Below, in pieces: positions 28,779 to 41,500 of a DNA stretch of 64,000 nt (within the stretch, counting starts at the first letter, position 1; each line of letters starts with the position of its first letter). Origin of the DNA: Alteraurantiacibacter buctensis (GTDB taxonomy: Bacteria > Pseudomonadota > Alphaproteobacteria > Sphingomonadales > Sphingomonadaceae); assembly GCF_009827655.1 (NCBI RefSeq), contig NZ_WTYV01000005.1:186001-250000 (forward strand), read 5' to 3'. The notes beneath the pieces were generated by a model. It did not search any database and was not told the DNA's origin. It saw nothing but the letters and a program-made list of their open reading frames with translations. The position numbers were made by a program, and so were the translations under genes.

Positions 28779-30944
28779 ATGAACCGCGTCCGCCTGCTTG
28801 TCCTCAATGCCGCCCTCGGCCCGCTAGACTACCGCGTCCCCGCAGGGATGGAAGTGGTCGCGGGTTCCGTGGTGCTGGCCCCGCTGGGCCCGCGCCAGGT
28901 GGTCGGCATCGTCTGGGAGGAGGAACGCCTGCCCGGCACTTCGGTGCCCGATGAGCGGTTGCGCCCGCTGCTGGGCGTGCTGCCGGTGCCGCCGCTGAAG
29001 GCCGAACTGCGCCGGTTGATTGAGTGGACGGCGGACTATTACGTGGCCCCGCTGGCCGCCATTGCCCGCATGGTGATCGCCAGCGGCGGCGCGCTGCGTG
29101 GTCCTTCCACCATCACCGAATACCGCCTGTCCGGCGGCCTGCCCGAACGCTTGACCGCGCAGCGCCAGGCCGCGATGGAGGCGCTGGAGGGCGAGCAGGC
29201 GACGATCCGCGAACTGGCGGGAATTGCCGGCGTGTCCGAAGGGGTGCTGCGCGGCCTCTTGAACCAGGGCGTGCTGGAGCCGGTTGAGGTCGATTGCGAC
29301 CGGCCCTATCCCCCCGCCCGCCCCGATTTCGCCGTTCCGAACCTGAACCCCGAGCAGCGCGCCGTGGTCGACGAACTGGTGGCAGCGGTGCGCGCGGCGG
29401 CCTATGCCCCCTTCCTGCTCGACGGGGTGACCGGATCGGGCAAGACCGAGGTCTACGGCGAGGCGATTGCCGAAGCGTTGCGGCTGGGCCGCCAGGTGCT
29501 GGTGCTACTGCCCGAAATCGCCCTGACCGAGGCATTCCTGAAGCGCTTTGCCGACCGCTTCGGCGCAGCCCCGATCCTGTGGCATTCCGCCCTGAAAAGC
29601 ACCGAGCGCCGCCGCGCCTTTCGCGCCATTGCCAGCGGGGAGGCACAGGTGGTGGTGGGCGCGCGCTCCGCCCTGTTCCTGCCCTATGCGAACCTTGGCC
29701 TGATCGTGGTCGACGAGGCGCACGAGGTGAGTTTCAAGCAGGGCGACGGGGTGCGCTACAACGCGCGCGACGTGGCCGTGATGCGCGCCCGGTTCGAAGG
29801 CATCCCGGTGGTGCTGGCCAGCGCCACACCCGCGCTGGAAAGCCTGGCGATGGCCGACCAGGGGGTCTATCGCAAGCTGGACCTGCCCGCCCGCTTCGGC
29901 GGCGCGCAGATGCCTGCCATCCGCACCGTGGACCTGACGCAGGAAAAGCCGCCCAGCCAGCACTGGCTGGCCCCGCCACTGGTGGCCGCGCTGAAGGACC
30001 GGCTGGCGAAGGGCGAGCAGAGCCTGCTGTTCCTCAACCGCCGCGGCTATGCCCCGCTGACGCTGTGCCGCCACTGCGGCTATCGCTTCAAGTGCCCCAA
30101 TTGCAGCGCCTGGCTGGTGGAGCACCGCCTGTCGCAGCGCCTCGCCTGCCACCACTGCGGGCTGGAAACCCGGCCGCCCAGTGCCTGCCCCGAATGCCAC
30201 GAGGAAGATTGCCTGGTCGCCTGCGGCCCGGGGGTGGAGCGGATTGCCGACGAGGTGGCGGCGATCATGCCCGATGCGCGGGTGGCCCTGGTCACGTCCG
30301 ACACCGTCAATTCGCCCGACAAGGCGGCGCAGTTCATTGCCGAGGCGGAAAGCGGCGCGATCGACGTGATCGTGGGCACCCAGCTGGTCACCAAGGGCTT
30401 CCATTTCCCGGAGCTGACGCTGGTGGGCGTGGTCGATGCGGACCTTGGCCTGGAAGGCGGCGACCTGCGCGCGGCGGAGCGGACCTACCAGCAGGTGGCC
30501 CAGGTGGCCGGGCGCGCCGGGCGCGGGGCCAAGCCGGGCGAGGTGCTGATCCAGACGCGCCATCCGCAAGAGCCGGTAATCGCCGCACTTGCCGCCGGGG
30601 ATCGCGATGCCTTCTATACTGCGGAGACGGAAGCCCGCCGCGATGCCGGGGCGCCACCGTTCGGGCGGTGGGCGGCGATCATCGTCTCCAGCGAGGACGA
30701 TGCCGAGGCGCGCGAGGCAGCCAACCGCATCGGCGCCACCCGCCCGATGCTGGCCGATGTGCAGGTGATCGGCCCGGCCCCCGCCCCGCTGAGCCTGCTG
30801 CGCGGGCGCTATCGCTATCGCCTGCTGCTCAACGCGCGGCGCAGCGCGAAGGTGCAGGATGTAATCCGTGACTGGCTGGAACCCCTCACCTTCCCCAGCG
30901 GCGTGCGCGTGGGGGTGGACATTGATCCGTATAGCTTCGTTTGA
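28779..30944 (+). CDS. priA: Primosomal protein N' (replication restart helicase PriA)
   Basis: Reloads the replisome at stalled forks. 721 aa. Walker A is GVTGSGKTE with Lys222, and the DEAH box starts at Asp312 (VVDEAHEVSF). Two zinc-binding clusters contain eight cysteines (CRHCGYRFKCPNC and CHHCGLETRPPSACPEC). The C-terminal PriA domain is complete. ATG 28779 fits the family N-terminus (MNRVRLLVLNAALGPLDYRV); the upstream open frame overlaps the DUF4197 gene and is rejected. Confidence 0.96.
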   Translation: MNRVRLLVLNAALGPLDYRVPAGMEVVAGSVVLAPLGPRQVVGIVWEEERLPGTSVPDERLRPLLGVLPVPPLKAELRRLIEWTADYYVAPLAAIARMVIASGGALRGPSTITEYRLSGGLPERLTAQRQAAMEALEGEQATIRELAGIAGVSEGVLRGLLNQGVLEPVEVDCDRPYPPARPDFAVPNLNPEQRAVVDELVAAVRAAAYAPFLLDGVTGSGKTEVYGEAIAEALRLGRQVLVLLPEIALTEAFLKRFADRFGAAPILWHSALKSTERRRAFRAIASGEAQVVVGARSALFLPYANLGLIVVDEAHEVSFKQGDGVRYNARDVAVMRARFEGIPVVLASATPALESLAMADQGVYRKLDLPARFGGAQMPAIRTVDLTQEKPPSQHWLAPPLVAALKDRLAKGEQSLLFLNRRGYAPLTLCRHCGYRFKCPNCSAWLVEHRLSQRLACHHCGLETRPPSACPECHEEDCLVACGPGVERIADEVAAIMPDARVALVTSDTVNSPDKAAQFIAEAESGAIDVIVGTQLVTKGFHFPELTLVGVVDADLGLEGGDLRAAERTYQQVAQVAGRAGRGAKPGEVLIQTRHPQEPVIAALAAGDRDAFYTAETEARRDAGAPPFGRWAAIIVSSEDDAEAREAANRIGATRPMLADVQVIGPAPAPLSLLRGRYRYRLLLNARRSAKVQDVIRDWLEPLTFPSGVRVGVDIDPYSFV

Positions 30945-30965
30945 GTGTTAGGCGGACAGCGGGGG

Positions 30966-32522
30966 ATGACCGCGCCTGTCCTTGTGCCTGTACTGGGTGA
31001 CCAGCTCACCCCCACCCTCGCCAGTCTGCGCGGGTGCGACAAGGGGACCACGATCGTCCTGATGATGGAGGTGGCTGAGGAAGCCACCTACGTGCGCCAT
31101 CATCAGCAGAAGCTGGTGCTGTTCTTCTCCGCCATGCGCCATTTCGCGGCAGAACTGGCGGCGGACGGCTGGCAGGTCGACTATGTGCGGCTGGACGATC
31201 CCGCCAACGCCGGCACCTTCAGCGGCGAGGTGGCCCGCGCGGTGGAGCGCCATTGTCCGCGAGCGATCCGCGTGGTCGAGCCGGGTGAGTGGCGCGTCCT
31301 CACCGCGATGCAGGAATGGGGCGACAAGCTCGCCTGCCCGGCGGAGATCCTGCCCGACGACCGCTTCGTCTGCTCGCTGGCCGAATTCCGCGCCTGGGCG
31401 GACGGGCGCAAGCAGTTGCGGATGGAGTTCTTCTATCGCGAAATGCGCCGCAAGACCGGGCTGCTGATGGACGGGGCCGAACCGGTCGGCGGGCAATGGA
31501 ACTTCGACCATGACAACCGCGCCGGCCCGCCCAGGGGCCTGAAGGCCCCGCCCCGCCCGCACTTTGCACCCGATGCCGTAACGCAGGAGGTGATCGCCCT
31601 GGTTCGCGATCGCTTCGGCGGCCATTTCGGCACGCTGGACAGCTTTGCCTGGCCCGTCACGCGCGGTGAGGCCGAGGCAGCCGCCGCCGCCTTCTTCGAA
31701 CAACGCCTGCCCGATTTCGGCAAGTATCAGGATGCCATGGTGGCGGGCGAGGACGACCTGTTCCACTCGCTGCTGTCCACCAGTCTGAACCTTGGCCTGC
31801 TCGACCCGCTGGACCTGTGCCGCCGGGCGCAGGCCGAATACCACGCCGGGCGCGCGCCGCTCAACTCGGTGGAGGGATTCATCCGCCAGATCATCGGCTG
31901 GCGCGAATACGTGCGCGGCTTCTACTGGACTTTCATGCCCGGCCTGGCCGATGCCAACAAGCTGCACGCCACCCGCCCGCTGCCGGACTTCTGGTGGACG
32001 GGCAATACGGACATGCGCTGCCTGGCCGATTGCGTGCGCTCCACCCGCGACAATGCCCATGCCCACCACATCCAGCGGCTTATGGTGCTGGGCAATTTCG
32101 CCCTGCTGGCCGGGATTGACCCCCGCGCGGTGCAGGACTGGTTCCTGACCGTCTATGCCGATGCCATCGAGTGGGTGGAACTGCCCAACGTGGCGGCGAT
32201 GGCGCTCTATGCCGATGGCGGCGCGCTGGCGTCCAAGCCCTATGCCGCCAGCGGGGCCTATATCCACCGCATGTCCGATTACTGCGGCAAGTGCCGCTAT
32301 TCCGTGGCGCAGAAGACAGGACCGGATGCCTGCCCTTTTAACGCGCTCTACTGGCACTTCATGCAGGCCAACCGCCGCCTGCTGGAAGCCAATCCCCGGA
32401 TCGGCCGGATCTTTGCCACCTGGGACCGGATGGGCGAGGAAAGGCAGGCCGAATACCTCGCCAGCGCGGAAGCACTCTTGGCCCGGCTGGAACCTGCAGC
32501 GCCTGGCTGGGCGCGGGAATGA
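30966..32522 (+). CDS. FeS-type photolyase/cryptochrome (PhrB-like)
   Basis: 518 aa flavoprotein of the FeS-BCP class, which repairs (6-4) photoproducts using light. The N-terminal chromophore domain begins VLVPVLGDQLTPTLASL. The FAD-binding helical domain contains NSVEGFIRQIIGWREYVRGF and the conserved HHIQRLMVLGNFALL. Near the C-terminus a CGKCRY...CPFN cluster supplies iron-sulfur ligands. ATG 30966 is preceded by a GCGGGGG tract. It is one base from the end of the converging Ada-like repair gene, giving a small DNA-repair neighbourhood with priA. Confidence 0.9.
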   Translation: MTAPVLVPVLGDQLTPTLASLRGCDKGTTIVLMMEVAEEATYVRHHQQKLVLFFSAMRHFAAELAADGWQVDYVRLDDPANAGTFSGEVARAVERHCPRAIRVVEPGEWRVLTAMQEWGDKLACPAEILPDDRFVCSLAEFRAWADGRKQLRMEFFYREMRRKTGLLMDGAEPVGGQWNFDHDNRAGPPRGLKAPPRPHFAPDAVTQEVIALVRDRFGGHFGTLDSFAWPVTRGEAEAAAAAFFEQRLPDFGKYQDAMVAGEDDLFHSLLSTSLNLGLLDPLDLCRRAQAEYHAGRAPLNSVEGFIRQIIGWREYVRGFYWTFMPGLADANKLHATRPLPDFWWTGNTDMRCLADCVRSTRDNAHAHHIQRLMVLGNFALLAGIDPRAVQDWFLTVYADAIEWVELPNVAAMALYADGGALASKPYAASGAYIHRMSDYCGKCRYSVAQKTGPDACPFNALYWHFMQANRRLLEANPRIGRIFATWDRMGEERQAEYLASAEALLARLEPAAPGWARE

Positions 32523-32523
32523 A

Positions 32524-33363
32524 TCAGGAAGGATTCGCCTCGCGCCGCAGCAGTTCGCGCTTGATCGCCTCGCCCCAGGCATAGCCGCCCAGCGTGCCAT
32601 CGGCCGCGATCACGCGGTGGCAGGGCACGATTACCGCCACCGGGTTGGCCCCGTTGGCCCCGCCCACCGCGCGCGTGGCCGTGGGCTGCCCGATGGCGGC
32701 GGCGATCTGGGCATAGGATCGGGTCTCCCCCCGGGGGATGGCGCGGAGCTGCGCCCACACCCGATGCTGGAACGGGGTGCCGCCGGTATCGAGCGGGATG
32801 TCCGCCGCGTCCGGCCCCTGCTCGATCCGCGCCAGCACCTTGTCCGCCAGGCCATCGGGCAGGCCGCCGCGCACCAGCCGGGCCCGGGGGAAGCGGGCGG
32901 CCAGCCCGGCCTCGTCCTCGTTGAAAGCCAGGCGGCACAGGCCCTTGTCGGTCGCCGCCAGCAGGACACTTCCCAGCGAACTGCTCACCACGTCCCAGCC
33001 GATGGTGACGCCTGCCCCGCCCTTGCGCCAGGCCGCCGGGGCCATGCCTAGGCGGTTGCGCATGGCGGCATAGAAACGCGCGGCGCTTTCATAGCCGGCC
33101 TCATAGATGGCATCGGTGATCCGCCCGCCCCCGGCCAGCGCCCGCTCGGCCCGCTCCTCGCGCAGCGCGCGGGCAAAGGCGGCGGGCGACATTCCCGTTA
33201 TGCGCGTGAACTGGCGTTGCAGGTGAAAGGGCGAACAGCCGAGCGCGGCGGCCAGCTCGGCCAGGGACGGGGCCTTGCCCTCGCCATCGAGCAGACGGGC
33301 GGCGCGGGCGACAAGATCGGTAGATGCCTGGGTCATGGCCTTATCCATAGGCAAGCGGAACAT
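32524..33363 (-). CDS. AraC-type regulator fused to O6-methylguanine-DNA methyltransferase (Ada-like)
   Basis: 279 aa. An AraC-type DNA-binding domain (LAAALGCSPFHLQRQFTRIT) is followed by the methyltransferase domain, whose acceptor is Cys248 in IVPCHRVI. The Ada N-terminal domain that removes methyl from phosphotriesters (four zinc cysteines) is absent, so the classical methylation switch for DNA binding is missing. Several in-frame ATGs exist; ATG 33363 is chosen because GAGAAG lies upstream, but 33348 or 33336 are possible. Divergent from the serine protease gene. Confidence 0.88.
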   Translation of the reverse strand: MFRLPMDKAMTQASTDLVARAARLLDGEGKAPSLAELAAALGCSPFHLQRQFTRITGMSPAAFARALREERAERALAGGGRITDAIYEAGYESAARFYAAMRNRLGMAPAAWRKGGAGVTIGWDVVSSSLGSVLLAATDKGLCRLAFNEDEAGLAARFPRARLVRGGLPDGLADKVLARIEQGPDAADIPLDTGGTPFQHRVWAQLRAIPRGETRSYAQIAAAIGQPTATRAVGGANGANPVAVIVPCHRVIAADGTLGGYAWGEAIKRELLRREANPS

Positions 33364-33415
33364 GATTGCTTCTCGAATCTTGCACAATCGTGGTGCAATT
33401 GGGAGAAGCCCCCCG

Positions 33416-34972
33416 ATGAAGCCATTCCTGCGCCTTGTAATCCTGCTGCTGGCCCTGCTCGGCGGCCCGGCCCTGGCCGACCCGGGTGACATCGACGCCG
33501 CCTCGCGCGGGGTGGTGCGGGTGATCGTGGTCGGCGGCGAGGGCGAGGAGGTCTATCCCGTCAGCCACGGATCGGGCTTTGCCGTGGATGCCGAGACCAT
33601 CGTCACCAATGCCCACGTGGTCAGCGAGGCCGTGAACGATCCTGACCTTGCCATCGGCCTGGTCCCCTCCAGCGGCGGCAACGCGGTCTATGGCCGGGTA
33701 ATCGCCGTGTCCCCGCGTAACGACCTGGCGCTGGTCCGCACCACGCACCCCATGCGCCTGCCACCGCTGACCATTGCCGGCAATGCCCCGGCCAACTCCA
33801 CCGCCGTGCTCGCCATCGGCTATCCGATGAACGTGGACCAGGCGCAGGGCCTGGGCGAGGAGGACCTGTTCCGCGCCCAACCGCCGGTGACCAGCCAGGG
33901 CTTCCTGTCCGGCCGCCGCCCCAGCCGCGATTTCGACACCCTGCTGCACACCGCCCCCATCGCGCGCGGCAACAGCGGCGGCCCGCTGGTGGACCAGTGC
34001 GGCCGGGTGGTGGGCGTCAATTCGTTCGGGGCAGAGAGCAACGCGACCGAGGCGGAGTTCTTCTTTGCCGTGACCATGCGCGAACTGCTGCCCTTCCTGC
34101 GCGCCAACGGCATCACCCCGCAGATGAATTCACTCCCCTGCCGCAGCCTAGACGAGCTGGAGGAAGCCGAGCGCCAGCGGGCCGAGCGGCAGATGCTCAC
34201 CGCCCAGCGCGAGGCGCAGGCGGCCGAGCAGGAAGCCGCCCGCCAGAGCGACGACCTCCGCGCGCAGGTCGCCTTCGAGGTGCTGGACGAGCGGGCCGCC
34301 GGCCTGTTCGCGGCTTTCATCCTGCTGCTGATCGCCGGGGCAGCCGGAGCCTATGCCGCCCACGCCCACCGCCAGCAGAACCTGCGCCACCGCGCGCTTG
34401 CCGGTTCGGTGGCCCTGATGGCGCTGGCCGCCGCGCTGATCGCCTGGTTCACCCGCCCCGCCTATGCCGACATTCAGGAGCGGGTGGAGGAACGGCTGCG
34501 CGAACAGATGGACAGCCCGCAGACCGGCCCGCTGCCCCAGCCCGCCAGCACGGCGGGCAATCTCACCTGCACGCTCGATACCGGCCGCAGCCGCATCATC
34601 GGTGAACCGGTGGCGGAATTCCCCCTGCGCTGGACCGAGGCCGGCTGCGTCAACGGCCGCACCCAGTATGGCGCCACCGGCGGGGAATGGAGCCGGGTGT
34701 TCGTGCCGGGAGACGAGGATACCGTCTCGGTTAACCGCTATGACCCGCAGGCGCGCGAATATGTGGTGGAGCGCTACCTGCTGGACCGCACGGCAATGGA
34801 CGAATTGCGCTCAGTGCGCGCCGAGTTCCAGGCCCCGGCCTGCAATGCGGGTGGCACGGCCGCGACCGACCTGGGTGACCGGCAGCAGGCCATCCTGACC
34901 ATGCTGCCCGACCGGCCCAACGAACGGCTGGTCTACACCTGCAGCGAGGATTCTGCCGCCACTGGCGAATGA
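33416..34972 (+). CDS. Membrane-associated trypsin-like serine protease
   Basis: 518 aa. The signal peptide ends near GGPALADP. The S1C-type protease domain has the triad His67 (TNAHVV), Asp103 (RNDLALV) and Ser187 (ARGNSGGPL). A coiled, Glu/Gln/Arg-rich segment (about 245-295) comes next, then two hydrophobic segments (AGLFAAFILLLIAGAAGAYA and SVALMALAAALIAWF), and a C-terminal domain with four cysteines. No PDZ domain is visible, unlike DegP. It probably acts in the periplasm while anchored in the inner membrane. Substrates unknown. The start is preceded by GGGAGAAG. Confidence 0.85.
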   Translation: MKPFLRLVILLLALLGGPALADPGDIDAASRGVVRVIVVGGEGEEVYPVSHGSGFAVDAETIVTNAHVVSEAVNDPDLAIGLVPSSGGNAVYGRVIAVSPRNDLALVRTTHPMRLPPLTIAGNAPANSTAVLAIGYPMNVDQAQGLGEEDLFRAQPPVTSQGFLSGRRPSRDFDTLLHTAPIARGNSGGPLVDQCGRVVGVNSFGAESNATEAEFFFAVTMRELLPFLRANGITPQMNSLPCRSLDELEEAERQRAERQMLTAQREAQAAEQEAARQSDDLRAQVAFEVLDERAAGLFAAFILLLIAGAAGAYAAHAHRQQNLRHRALAGSVALMALAAALIAWFTRPAYADIQERVEERLREQMDSPQTGPLPQPASTAGNLTCTLDTGRSRIIGEPVAEFPLRWTEAGCVNGRTQYGATGGEWSRVFVPGDEDTVSVNRYDPQAREYVVERYLLDRTAMDELRSVRAEFQAPACNAGGTAATDLGDRQQAILTMLPDRPNERLVYTCSEDSAATGE

Positions 34973-35118
34973 GTCCACGGCTCAAGGCCTGCGGGCGGGT
35001 TGCAAGCGGCGAATGACCCTGCTAGGCGCGCGCCAACCTTGCCCGGACCAACCCGTTTGAGTCCGATTGTCGGCAAGTGACATCAATCGTCTTCGAACCT
35101 TCCAGGGGACTTTCGCGC

Positions 35119-37228
<2,110 letters not shown>

Positions 37229-37258
37229 GCCCTTCAAGAGCCTGACTAGGGAGCCGAA

Positions 37259-39611
<2,353 letters not shown>

Positions 39612-39616
39612 GCACG

Positions 39617-39874
39617 ATGGCCCTGCACTTCGAACTTGTCACCCCGGCCAAGCTGGTCCGGTCCGAGGACGTCTACATGGTGGTCGTCCCCGGCACCGAG
39701 GGCGAGTTCGGCGTGCTGGAGGGCCATGCGCCCTTCATGTCCACCATCCGCGATGGTGCCGTGCAGGTGTTCCGCACTGCCGGCGCCGCGCCGGAGACGA
39801 TCCAGGTGCGCGGCGGCTTTGCCGAAGTGGGCGAGAACGGCCTGACCGTGCTTGCCGAGCACGTCGAAGCCTGA
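39617..39874 (+). CDS. atpC: F1 ATP synthase epsilon subunit
   Basis: 85 aa. It matches the N-terminal beta-sandwich domain of epsilon ([20 protein letters not shown], then [13 protein letters not shown]). The C-terminal helical hairpin of about 45 residues that inhibits ATP hydrolysis in E. coli is missing, as in some other alphaproteobacteria, where a separate zeta subunit can take over inhibition. Last gene of the operon, followed by a strong terminator. Confidence 0.95.
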   Translation: MALHFELVTPAKLVRSEDVYMVVVPGTEGEFGVLEGHAPFMSTIRDGAVQVFRTAGAAPETIQVRGGFAEVGENGLTVLAEHVEA

Positions 39875-39920
39875 GGACAATTCCCCGGGCGCCCTTTTGC
39901 CGGCGCACCCACAGCGATAG

Positions 39921-39951
39921 TCCCCTGGTGTCACGGCACCGGGGGATTTTT
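39921..39951 (+). terminator. Rho-independent terminator of the atp operon
   Basis: Ten-base arms TCCCCTGGTG (39921-39930) and CACCGGGGGA (39937-39946) pair with one mismatch around a six-base loop, followed directly by TTTTT. It stands 47 bases after the atpC stop. The 3' arm also contains GGGGGA, which sits eight bases before the ATG of the next gene and would serve as its ribosome-binding site. Confidence 0.88.
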
Positions 39952-39954
39952 CGT

Positions 39955-41454
39955 ATGGGCGGACAATACTTCTCGCTGGCCCGGCTGGCCGAACGCTGGT
40001 TCGGACCCTGGCCGGTGCAACTGGCGTGGTTCCTGCTGTTTGCGCTGGTCACCCGCTGGACCATGCTGGGTGACCCCAACTACCATGATGACGAAACGCT
40101 GTTTTTCCTGATCGGGCAAAGGATGCTCGACGGGGCCATTCCCTATGTCGACGTGTGGGACCGCAAGGGCCCGGGGTTGTTCGCCCTGTTTGCCGGGTTC
40201 GCGGCCATTTCGGATTCGGTGCTGTCCTACCAGATCGGGGCGCTGGTCTTTGCCGCGCTGACCGCTTTCGTCCTCGCGCGGATCGCCCACCGCCACACCG
40301 GCTGGCTCGGGGCCATGCTGGCGGGGACCATGTACCTGGCCGTGCTGCCGCGCGTGATGGGCGGCGGGGGACAGGCGGGGGTCTATTTCAACCTGCCGGT
40401 CATCATCGCCGCCTGGTTGGTGCTGGCCCGCCCCCCGGCGCGCGGCCCCACCCGCGCCTCGCTGGCGGCGATGCTGCTGTGTGGCCTTGCCATTACCTTC
40501 AAGCAGACGGTGATCTTCGACGGGGGCTTTCTGGGCCTGCTGCTGCTGTGGCAGCACTGGCGCGCGGGTGCCCGCCCGGCAGAACTGGCGAAGGCCGCCA
40601 GCTTCTATGCCGCAGCGGGCGCGCTGCCGATGCTGGCCTTCGCGGCAATCTATGCGGGCCTGGGGCACTTCGCCGAGTTCTGGCACGCCATGGTGCTGTC
40701 GAACCTCGCCAAGCAGTACGATGCGGGCAACGATATCCCCACCCGCGTCTTTGCCATGGCCTTCCTGCTGCTGCCGCTGCTGGTCCCCGCCGTGCTGGGC
40801 CTGACGCGGGCACGCGAGTATGACGGCAAGACCATGCCGCGCGGGGCCATGCTGGGCTGGCTGGCGGCCACGCTGGCGGCCCTGGTGGCGATCCCCAATT
40901 TCATCGACCACTACCTCATCCCCGTGGTGCTGGTGCTGAGCTTGTGCGCAGCGCCGTTCCTGCAGCGCGAACCCTGGGGGCCGGTGCTGGGCCTGCTGGG
41001 GCTGGCCGTGATGCTGTCCTTCGGGCCGCAGTTCGACCGCGCAACACGGATCGAATCGCGCCAGGCGATGACCCGGCTGGCCGGGCAGATCGCCGTCGAC
41101 CGGCCCGAACCACGGCTGTTCCTGTTCCAGGGGCCGGTGGCGCTCTACAGCATGACCGGCAGCTACCCGCCCACGCCGCTGCTGTTCCCGCTGCACCTGG
41201 AAGCCATGCCGGAGCGCAATGTCAGCCACCTCGACACGGCCGGCGAAGTGAGTCGCGTGCTGGCCTGGCAACCCACCACCGTGCTGGTGCGCGCCGAGCG
41301 GCACAGCTCCGAGAACCCCGAGACCTTTGCCCTGGTCGATGCCTGGGTGCGCGCCCATTGCGGCTCGGTCAAAACATGGAACCTGCCCAACCGCTATGGC
41401 CAGCGGCTGTACGATGTGTGGAGCGACTGCCGGGTGGACCAGGCGCCGCGCTGA
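39955..41454 (+). CDS. GT-C-type polytopic membrane glycosyltransferase
   Basis: 499 aa with about ten hydrophobic segments, resembling the ArnT/PMT (GT-C) family that uses polyprenyl-phosphate sugars on the periplasmic side of the inner membrane. The first-loop acidic motif is DDE at residues 45-47 (PNYHDDETLF), followed by GQRMLDGAIPYVDVWDRKGP. The start abuts the atp terminator: GGGGGA in the hairpin 3' arm is its only plausible Shine-Dalgarno. The following gene is a paralogue with the same YVDxWDRK block. Acceptor and sugar donor are unknown. Confidence 0.8.
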   Translation: MGGQYFSLARLAERWFGPWPVQLAWFLLFALVTRWTMLGDPNYHDDETLFFLIGQRMLDGAIPYVDVWDRKGPGLFALFAGFAAISDSVLSYQIGALVFAALTAFVLARIAHRHTGWLGAMLAGTMYLAVLPRVMGGGGQAGVYFNLPVIIAAWLVLARPPARGPTRASLAAMLLCGLAITFKQTVIFDGGFLGLLLLWQHWRAGARPAELAKAASFYAAAGALPMLAFAAIYAGLGHFAEFWHAMVLSNLAKQYDAGNDIPTRVFAMAFLLLPLLVPAVLGLTRAREYDGKTMPRGAMLGWLAATLAALVAIPNFIDHYLIPVVLVLSLCAAPFLQREPWGPVLGLLGLAVMLSFGPQFDRATRIESRQAMTRLAGQIAVDRPEPRLFLFQGPVALYSMTGSYPPTPLLFPLHLEAMPERNVSHLDTAGEVSRVLAWQPTTVLVRAERHSSENPETFALVDAWVRAHCGSVKTWNLPNRYGQRLYDVWSDCRVDQAPR

Positions 41455-41500
41455 TCGCGCGAGGCAATTGGTTAACCACGCTTGCGCTAAACCCGGGGGC

